From: Terriglobia bacterium
GTDB lineage: Bacteria; Acidobacteriota; Terriglobia; UBA7540
Assembly (NCBI GenBank): GCA_030040295.1
Contig: JASHTZ010000602.1
Location: 1-5,213 of the forward strand
Direction of reading: 5' to 3'
DNA length: 5,213 nucleotides
Below, one piece after another: positions 1 to 5,213 of the stretch. Positions within the stretch are counted from its first letter, which is position 1; each line of letters starts with the position of its first letter. Below the pieces are notes generated by a model. It was given only the letters and a program-made list of their open reading frames with translations. It was not told where the DNA came from and ran no database searches. Made by a program: the position numbers and the translations under genes.

Positions 1-312
1 AACGACACTGCGACGGCAACAGGTGGGACCTGAGGTGGGAAATTATACAAAATATTTTTTGTTTGTTTTGGGGAGGAGGATGGCGACAGAGAAGGGAACC
101 GCCTGGGGGATTCGCTCTTCCCTTGCCAGCTCCTGTTATGGGGCGAGGGCCGACATCGTTAATGCGATATGGAATGTTCGGCGCGGCGGGCGCGGACGTT
201 GTGTCCGAATTTGTTGTGAGTGACCATCTTTCCTTGTTGTGCGCTAATCCCGTGGAGCATCGGCCTTAGTCGATGATCATAATCCAAGGTGTGGAGACTT
301 TTTGGTGGTTCA
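1..312. other. 312-base stretch downstream of the deacetylase, no convincing gene
   Basis: Short open frames of 60-70 codons occur on both strands, but none has a good ribosome binding site, a recognisable motif or a family look. The left end has an 8-base direct repeat AGGTGGGA at 21-28 and 33-40, followed by an AT-rich tract (41-70) with a perfect minus-strand TATAAT at 47-42. A weak inverted repeat CATCG/CGATG lies around 258-277, but there is no T-rich tail to make it a terminator of the deacetylase transcript. Confidence 0.5.
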
Positions 313-1677
313 CTAGGATTGGAGGTCATACACCAACTTCTCATTCTGCCACTTGGCGTACGCCACTCGCGCCCGTTCCCGACCTTCCCCGATGATCTCC
401 CAGCAGTTATCCTTTTTCACCAATTGCATTTGGCGCCGCTGCCTCCACCACTTGCTCAGCTCTCTCGGCAGAGGTATCCACACGTCCTCATGCTCTCGCA
501 ACTCGCGCAGATATCCCAGCAGGTCCTGAAATACCCGCATTTCCACCTTCCCCCGCACATAATCAGGATGAATGATGTAGGTCATGACTCCATGACTCTC
601 CAGCACACGCCGCGACTGCTCCCGCCACAGGCTCAGCGAATAGTCACGCAGAATGTGGAAGAGGCTGTAGTCTTGCGTCATGGTAACAGGAATTTCCAGA
701 AGCTCCCCCACGAAATAAGGAAAGGTGGTGCAACACCCGCCCGCTTGGGGATCCAGATGCGCCGCGTTGGGAATCGACATGTCATACTCGAACCCCAGCG
801 TGCTTAACCAATCCACCTTGCGATATAAAACCGCTGACCGGAATCCCCGCGCTTGGAAGATCTCTGCATAGCGGTGAATGGCTTCCCGGCGTCGCTGGAA
901 CTCCTCGAATTCGTCAAACAGTCTCCCGTCGTGATTCAAATCCTGCACATTCACCTCAAAGCCGCGTTGGTGAATCTGGTGCAAATAGCTCTCCGGAACC
1001 TTATAGCGCTGCTCCGGAACCACCTGGAACGACGCCTTGATCCCATAGGAATCGTCGACGTTCATTACGCTTTCACAGAAGTCCCTACCCGCCTCCGTCT
1101 CCACATCGTGAGTCATCAGGGCGCACGCCTGCTTCCCTTCCGGCCAGAACCAGATGAACGGCCACTCCACATCCCGGTTCTCCCGCAGGTACATCCCCAA
1201 CACCCCCTCGAGCAACTGTTCCACCGTCTTGTCCACCGGCCAACCGGGAAAGGGATGCTGGCGCCAGCCTCGCAGTGCCAGCCTCTGCAGATGCTTGCGC
1301 ACCGTGACAGGCAGCAAGGGCCGGGCCAGATAGTAACCAAACCGCATGATAGGCCGCTGCGCCCAATTCCTCGCTCCGTATCCCAGAGCCGCTGTATATT
1401 CTTCCCGTCGCAAGCTCTCCACCACCTCCGACAAATCGAAGGGAAGCAACGCGCCGGCGGAGTCAATCTCAACCTGGGGTTGCGCGTCGAGCAACGGAGG
1501 ACGGTAGGTGCTTAAAGGAGTGAAGGCCGAACACTTTCCGTAGCAGATGAGTCCGCTGCCGAAATGGAAGAATCCCGGCTCACCCGACAACTCCCCCTTC
1601 AATCCTAACTGCAACTGATGCGCGGGACAGCGAAAGTGATCGATGATCACCTGCGCAGATTGTTTTCGGCTGATCAT
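313..1677 (-). CDS. Polysaccharide deacetylase-like protein with extra N-terminal domain
   Basis: This 454-residue protein resembles the NodB-type carbohydrate deacetylase fold, which removes N- or O-acetyl groups from sugars. The core begins with ALMTHDVET (186-194), the counterpart of the TFDD motif, with Asp191 as the likely catalytic base. Motif 2 is VQDLNHDGRLF (244-254). RSAVLYRKVDWL (280-291), YDMSIPNAAHLDPQ (298-311), GGCCTTFPYFVG (313-324) and TQDYSLFHILRDYS (334-347) follow, and IIHPDY (368-373) gives the late His370. In canonical enzymes motif 2 has two His; here the first position is Gln245 and only His249 remains. About 180 residues precede the core and carry HFRCPAHQ, GFFHFG and ICYGKCS (44-50). 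This segment seems to be typical of an uncharacterised acidobacterial-type family, a recollection I could not test. No signal peptide or membrane span is visible, so it is probably cytoplasmic. The ATG at 1677 is the first possible start after an in-frame stop at 1732-1734; the nearest GGAG is 13 bases upstream, so ribosome binding looks weak. It closes the locus in the visible region. Confidence 0.85.
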   Translation of the reverse strand: MISRKQSAQVIIDHFRCPAHQLQLGLKGELSGEPGFFHFGSGLICYGKCSAFTPLSTYRPPLLDAQPQVEIDSAGALLPFDLSEVVESLRREEYTAALGYGARNWAQRPIMRFGYYLARPLLPVTVRKHLQRLALRGWRQHPFPGWPVDKTVEQLLEGVLGMYLRENRDVEWPFIWFWPEGKQACALMTHDVETEAGRDFCESVMNVDDSYGIKASFQVVPEQRYKVPESYLHQIHQRGFEVNVQDLNHDGRLFDEFEEFQRRREAIHRYAEIFQARGFRSAVLYRKVDWLSTLGFEYDMSIPNAAHLDPQAGGCCTTFPYFVGELLEIPVTMTQDYSLFHILRDYSLSLWREQSRRVLESHGVMTYIIHPDYVRGKVEMRVFQDLLGYLRELREHEDVWIPLPRELSKWWRQRRQMQLVKKDNCWEIIGEGRERARVAYAKWQNEKLVYDLQS

Positions 1678-2219
1678 TAAAGGGCTTTCACTCCGGGTGA
1701 AGCGAAGTGCGCAAGCTTCCTGAACCTTGAATCATCAAGACAATATTCCACGCTTCAAACTTACCTGCGAAGGCATGGCGACCCAAAGCGTCAAATCTGC
1801 CGTAACAGCTTACAAGGGCAAATGCCGGGCGCACCACGCTAATGTTTAAGACCGAAACTAAAAGGTCGTTATTCTTGCCATTGAGCATACCAGAATTTTC
1901 TGTTGACGTGCTCGGCGCACTCTTATGGATATCGGCAAAAAGTTGGGGATCGTATACGAAATGCGAAACTCCCCCCCAGATATCCAAAAAGAACTCGAAA
2001 TGGGCACCGTGCAACGGTCCAATCAACCCACGAGGAAGATGGGCGGTCGAAGTGGTTCGTTGTCGACCTGAGTTTGAACTGTGCGCCGGTTAGCTGAGGG
2101 AAGTTGAATCGGGGCCTTCGGCAGGGGAGGTTGATAATCGCGACGCTGAGGAAAGGAAGCTGTGGTGGTGCCAATTCCCGGGGCCCGGCAAGCCGACCGA
2201 CCTCGCCTTTAGTTATGCG
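1678..2219. other. 542-base gap without a convincing gene
   Basis: This is the longest untranslated stretch between genes here. The longest minus-strand frame runs from a stop at 2090-2092 down to 1688, but it has no ATG or GTG start near its 5' end (only a TTG at 2026), no ribosome binding site and no motif I recognise; the peptide includes FFLDIWGGVSHFVYD. Small inverted repeats are GGTCGA/TCGACC (2045-2050 and 2063-2068) and GCCTTTAG/CTAAGGC (2205-2212 and 2220-2226), the latter across the stop codon of the glycosyltransferase and lacking a T-tract. The gap may hold a promoter for the deacetylase-like gene or a decayed gene. I found no strong -35/-10 pair. Confidence 0.5.
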
Positions 2220-3200
2220 CTAAGGCTTCGGCTTAACCTTGAACGCAGGGTGCAAATCTTCTCCTCTCAATTTGTTTCCTCGCTCGATGGAGGACTGAAA
2301 ATGACTTTCCCGGATGTATCCGGCGACAATCCATAATTGAATTCGGCAGTAAAATCGTCGCGAAGGTGTTGTGGCAAGAAGCCATCGAAAGCTCCATGCG
2401 GGAAGCCTTAGAAAGAACGTCGCCGGAATTCCCCAGATTCGCAACTTGATTTCCCGCGGAATCCCATTTCGGCGGATTTCAGAGCGGGCCTTGTCGAACC
2501 ACCACCTGAGAAGATACCTTTTTTTGACACGCCACTCCGGAATCTCATGATACACCACCGCTGACGGCTCATATCTTAACGGCTCTCCCACCGCCAACAG
2601 CCGATTCGCGAAATCTGAATCTTCGCCACGTATCTCACTTCCCGGGCAGGGGCCGAGATCGGTTCGGAACATGCCATATTTTTCGAACATTCCCCTTCGG
2701 AAGGCCATGTTTGTTCCGTATGGAGCTTCGTTCAGAGTTCCTGCTTCCGGGCCGAGGTCGAATAGTGCAAACGGATCCCTCCCATGTCGAGCGGAAAAGG
2801 ATAGCCACCGGGGAGGATGAAAAGCACGCTGGGGGAGAATCCGGCCTCCGGCACCGGCCCATCCGTCACCCTGCAAAGAGGCTGTGAGATTTTGGAGCCA
2901 TGTTGGCTCAACGATCACGTCGTCGTCCATGAAGGCCAAGATATCCCCAACCGTCTGGCGAATTCCAGCATTTAAGGCATTCGACTTCCCTTGCTTAGGC
3001 TCAAAAAGATATCGGAAATGAGCAGGATCCCTGCGGCAAAAAGCCTCAGCCACCTCGCGGGTGCGGTCGCTCGAATTATTGTCAACCACAACGGTCTCCC
3101 AATCCACTGAGCCAGGAAGTCGAAGCGCGGAGGCGCTCTCCAAAGCCCTTTGCAGGCTTGCGGACCGGTTGTACGTACACAGGATGACGCTGATTTTCAT
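2220..3200 (-). CDS. Glycosyltransferase family 2 (GT-A fold)
   Basis: This 326-residue GT2 enzyme is complete and of usual length. The order of motifs is MKISVILCTYNR at the N-terminus, VVVDNNSSDRT (37-47) for nucleotide binding, GKSNALNAGI (71-80), the DXD-type metal site AFMDDDVIVEP (89-99), YGTNMAFRR (161-169), and RGEDSDFANRLL (191-202) with the probable catalytic Asp194. AVVYHEIPEWRVKKRYLLRW (214-233) follows; a His and basic residues after the GED motif are usual in this GT2 subgroup. The C-terminal third has a hydrophobic, aromatic stretch (255-296) that may lie against the membrane, but I see no clear transmembrane span. The ATG at 3200 is well supported, since AGAGGT lies 8 bases upstream and the fold starts at residue 2. 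It sits 156 bases after the preceding glycosyltransferase and shares little with it beyond the GT-A core, so the two probably form different linkages. An acceptor linked to undecaprenyl phosphate is likely by context but not shown. Confidence 0.95.
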   Translation of the reverse strand: MKISVILCTYNRSASLQRALESASALRLPGSVDWETVVVDNNSSDRTREVAEAFCRRDPAHFRYLFEPKQGKSNALNAGIRQTVGDILAFMDDDVIVEPTWLQNLTASLQGDGWAGAGGRILPQRAFHPPRWLSFSARHGRDPFALFDLGPEAGTLNEAPYGTNMAFRRGMFEKYGMFRTDLGPCPGSEIRGEDSDFANRLLAVGEPLRYEPSAVVYHEIPEWRVKKRYLLRWWFDKARSEIRRNGIPREIKLRIWGIPATFFLRLPAWSFRWLLATTPSRRFYCRIQLWIVAGYIRESHFQSSIERGNKLRGEDLHPAFKVKPKP

Positions 3201-3208
3201 CGACGCGC

Positions 3209-3214
3209 ACCTCT
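3209..3214 (-). promoter_or_regulatory. Ribosome binding site of the second glycosyltransferase
   Basis: AGAGGT on the minus strand, with an 8-base spacer to the ATG at 3200. It matches GAGGT of the consensus and fixes the start. The spacing is normal. Confidence 0.7.
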
Positions 3215-3356
3215 GTCCATCAAGGTCAGAGATTCTTTATCACCGATTCTTCATCCCAGACTGCCGCGAAAACAGTTTTAAGGTTTGGGATCCTGCCCGT
3301 AAAATTCGCCAGAGTCGATCATCCGCCTATCTCGCTAGGATGCTTAGGGCATTGGT

Positions 3357-4517
3357 TTATTCGGCCATAGGTACATTGTTTCGCACCCTTTCACTTCCCC
3401 CAGGTAGTGACCGACTGGCCATCATCGTGGAAGACTCCTTCCCGTCTCGCATGAGCCGACGCTTTACCGGTCGCAGGACAACTGGGGGATATGCACTCAC
3501 CGCCCGGATCACCGCGCCAAAACTTCTTATCACTTTCTTCTGCTTCCAGTAGATCTGAGCTACGGCGATGTGAATGTTGCAAATGCGCCAACCTTCCACT
3601 TGTGACAAGTCCGTCTGCAAGACGTCCAAGGCCATCAGAAGGGCAACGGAGTGTTCTCCCGCGGAGCACAAGTTCCGAACTGAACGCTCCATGTCGATTA
3701 CGAGTTCGCGTTGAAGCATTCCTGTGGTAACACCGAGAGAGGTAAGCTCCTCCTGCGTAATCTCCTTCTCTGGATTAAGCGGATCAGCTTTGCCCCTCCT
3801 TCTCTCCACGGCAGAGGCTCGGGCGGCCAGGATGCCAAACGTTTGCTGAAGCCGCCTCCGCATCGAAACCTGGGAAGGATGAACCCTGTATTGCACTACA
3901 ACCTGCGGAAGGTTAGCGAGGCGGGAACGCTCCCCTATCCTTAACCACAAGTCGTAATCCTCAGCCGGCGCGAGCGGGCTTCGGTATCCCCCAATCTCTG
4001 AAAACGCCTCGCGACGCATAAAGGCCGTCGGCTGGAACAAGGAACACTGTTCCCACAGTGACGTCTGAATTTCCTGATCCTCGGAAGGGTTACGCCACAT
4101 GGTGAACGGTTTGCCCGTCGCGTCGATGCACTCCACCGCCCCTCCAAGCACCCCTACCTCCGGATGGCTCTCCATAAACTCCAATTGTAATTTCAGACGG
4201 TCGGGGAGTGAGACGTCATCGGCGTCCATGATGGCAATATACTTGCCACGAGCACGCGCACATCCTGCATTGCGAGCTTCCGACAGACCACAATGAGGGA
4301 TGCTATAAAATCTAATCCTGTCGTCCTTCGCGGCATAACTGGAAATGATGCGGGCAGAGGCGTCTGACGACCCGAAGTCGGTGACGACAAACTCAAAATC
4401 GCGGAAGGTCTGGTTCAGGATGCTCTCCATCGCTTCCGCAAGGTAGCGCTCGACGTTGCACGCCACGAGCACCACTGAAACGGCAGGAAGCACGGAAGCC
4501 TTTTCGCTTTGGTTCAT
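3357..4517 (-). CDS. Glycosyltransferase family 2 (GT-A fold) with C-terminal helical extension
   Basis: This 386-residue protein is a GT2 enzyme that likely transfers a sugar from a nucleotide-sugar donor to a growing surface glycan in the cytoplasm. Visible motifs are the N-terminal strand VSVVLVACN (13-21), the nucleotide-binding segment VVTDFGSSD (44-52), LSEARNAG (78-85), the metal-binding DXD motif IMDADD (96-101), the acceptor-side AEDYDLWLRI (185-194) with the probable catalytic base at Asp187, and HPSQVS (213-218). GT-A features end near residue 235. About 150 mostly helical residues follow, with no obvious membrane span. The frame also opens upstream at ATG 4616, 4556 and 4523. I chose 4517 because AGGT lies 7 bases ahead of it and the GT2 fold begins about 12 residues in; 4616 would overlap the upstream gene by 53 bases. 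The start at 4556, 7 bases after the upstream stop, is the main alternative. One oddity is Phe48, where many relatives have a second Asp (DDGS). The family call is firm, the substrate unknown. Confidence 0.93.
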   Translation of the reverse strand: MNQSEKASVLPAVSVVLVACNVERYLAEAMESILNQTFRDFEFVVTDFGSSDASARIISSYAAKDDRIRFYSIPHCGLSEARNAGCARARGKYIAIMDADDVSLPDRLKLQLEFMESHPEVGVLGGAVECIDATGKPFTMWRNPSEDQEIQTSLWEQCSLFQPTAFMRREAFSEIGGYRSPLAPAEDYDLWLRIGERSRLANLPQVVVQYRVHPSQVSMRRRLQQTFGILAARASAVERRRGKADPLNPEKEITQEELTSLGVTTGMLQRELVIDMERSVRNLCSAGEHSVALLMALDVLQTDLSQVEGWRICNIHIAVAQIYWKQKKVIRSFGAVIRAVSAYPPVVLRPVKRRLMRDGKESSTMMASRSLPGGSERVRNNVPMAE

Positions 4518-4524
4518 ATCCATA

Positions 4525-4528
4525 ACCT
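4525..4528 (-). promoter_or_regulatory. Probable ribosome binding site inside a small hairpin
   Basis: On the minus strand AGGT lies 7 bases before the ATG at 4517, and it decides that start over the ATG at 4523, for which the same site would be only 1 base away. The site is part of the 3' arm of an inverted repeat, ACCTG-GGG-CAGGT (4537 to 4525), so the transcript could hide it in a 5-bp stem. The match to the ribosome is short, and this is inference from sequence only. Confidence 0.4.
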
Positions 4529-4563
4529 GCCCCAGGTAACGCCGACCCCGGCCCATCCGCGGG

Positions 4564-5213
4564 CTACTTCTCCATTTTCCCCAGAAAAGAGTGCCAGCGT
4601 CCTCTTCCCAGCTCAAGCACAGATTCTCCGAATGGTAACTTCCGAACCAGTTGGGTGCTTGATCGGCCGAATGATCGCCACCGTTGCCAACGTTCGTATC
4701 GAGTATTCCTCAAAGCGTTCGGCTGGCGGGCGAGGATTTCAAAAAAAGCATCCTCGTCGGCGCGGCTGCGGGATCGTTCCTGCTCATTGGGCTCGTCGAA
4801 ATAGGGGCGCCCGTCCATGAGGAAGTCACATATGCGGTCCATGGAGGGGTCTTTGCCGGGCTTTAAGTCCTCCCGGCTGCGATAATTAACACGAGTATCG
4901 AAGATTCCGTGCATGGCAACGGCGGGGAATGGCAGTTCCGAAGCGAAAAAGTAATAATATGCGATTCGGAAGGCCTCACGCTGAATCTCTCGATCTGTCG
5001 AAGCGCGCAAACAATTCTGGAGTGCTTCAATTAATGATTCCCGGGAACGGATAACAAAGATTTGTGAGCCACAGTCATACAGTGCGCGGGAGGCCAGAAG
5101 CACTGGCTTCCCCAGCATGGCCATCTCCAAACCGATTGTCGATCCAAAAGTAAGTCCCAAATCTGCTGCGTCGGCTAATGAATAAGCGTTTACTGCATCC
5201 TTCGGCAGAATGA
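4564..5213 (-). CDS. Capsule polysaccharide synthesis-like protein, C-terminal part (5' end outside window)
   Basis: The reading frame is open to the right edge, so only the last 215 residues are present and the true start lies beyond position 5213. The first 40 visible residues hold the most telling segment: VNAYSLADAADLGLTFGST at 7-25, then GLEMAMLGKPVLLAS at 27-41. This pattern (a Tyr-x-Leu 'anxious to be in AD' helix, a G-S-T turn, then GLE-x-A-x-x-GKPV) is typical of the C-terminal nucleotide-sugar-binding half of capsule synthesis proteins of the KpsC/KpsS-like group (Capsule_synth, PF05159) and related GT-B glycosyltransferases. The domain seems to end near residue 90. A charged, Arg-rich tail of about 120 residues follows, including RSRADED and RYERWQRWRS, which I do not recognise. 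There is no signal peptide or membrane segment in the visible part. It is the first gene seen in the run, 46 bases ahead of a glycosyltransferase. The family placement is by motif only, and the donor and acceptor are unknown. Confidence 0.72.
   Translation of the reverse strand, partial: ILPKDAVNAYSLADAADLGLTFGSTIGLEMAMLGKPVLLASRALYDCGSQIFVIRSRESLIEALQNCLRASTDREIQREAFRIAYYYFFASELPFPAVAMHGIFDTRVNYRSREDLKPGKDPSMDRICDFLMDGRPYFDEPNEQERSRSRADEDAFFEILARQPNALRNTRYERWQRWRSFGRSSTQLVRKLPFGESVLELGRGRWHSFLGKMEK

Noticed and set aside
289..1515. Long plus-strand open frames of 172 and 220 codons opposite the deacetylase-like gene
   Set aside because: They are antisense to a protein with clear family motifs, have compositions rich in Leu, Pro, His and Arg typical of shadow frames, and show no motif.
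1700..1800. Promoter-like TTTGAC and TTGAAG boxes upstream of the deacetylase-like gene
   Set aside because: No acceptable -10 element lies at the usual 16-18 base spacing from either box.
1688..2026. Minus-strand frame of 112 codons in the 542-base gap as a real gene
   Set aside because: The start would be TTG without a ribosome binding site, and the peptide has no motif I recognise. It is kept only as a possible remnant.
2205..2226. Inverted repeat across the stop codon of the second glycosyltransferase as an intrinsic terminator
   Set aside because: The stem has a bulge and is not followed by a T-tract in the direction of transcription (the following bases are GAGGTCGG).
3061..3552. Plus-strand open frame of 163 codons across the junction of the two glycosyltransferase genes
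   Set aside because: It overlaps both well-supported genes on the other strand and shows no recognisable family feature; a shadow frame is the simpler reading.

Overview
This window looks like part of a bacterial chromosomal locus for surface polysaccharide (capsule, exopolysaccharide or O-antigen type). All four genes I can support lie on the minus strand and are read from right to left. In transcription order they are: the C-terminal part of a capsule-synthesis-like protein cut by the right edge (4564-5213), a family 2 glycosyltransferase (3357-4517), a second and different family 2 glycosyltransferase (2220-3200), and a polysaccharide-deacetylase-like protein (313-1677). No RNA gene, transposase, CRISPR array or phage gene was seen.

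The window is moderately GC-rich with ordinary bacterial codon use. The deacetylase-like protein carries an N-terminal segment (FRCP, then GFFHFG and ICYG) and a core (YDMSIPN, GGCCT, TQDYSLFHIL) that I associate from memory with uncharacterised proteins in polysaccharide loci of Acidobacteriota and similar environmental bacteria. An acidobacterial or related soil origin is therefore a reasonable guess, but the window holds no taxonomic marker.

The spacing grows along the locus. There are 46 bases between the first and second genes (7 if a more upstream start is used), 156 between the two glycosyltransferases, and 542 before the deacetylase. The first pair is likely co-transcribed. The 542-base gap holds no convincing gene and could contain a separate promoter for the deacetylase. 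The first 312 bases, downstream of the deacetylase stop, hold no convincing gene either, but include an AT-rich tract near the left edge.

Taken together, the two glycosyltransferases probably add sugars from nucleotide-sugar donors to a lipid-linked glycan at the cytoplasmic side of the membrane. The capsule-type protein probably acts on the same glycan or its export intermediate. The deacetylase-like protein may trim acetyl groups from it. The individual substrates cannot be read from the sequence. The points most worth a second look are the altered metal-site motif and lack of a signal peptide in the deacetylase-like protein, the small hairpin covering the likely ribosome binding site of the first glycosyltransferase, and the long gap before the deacetylase.
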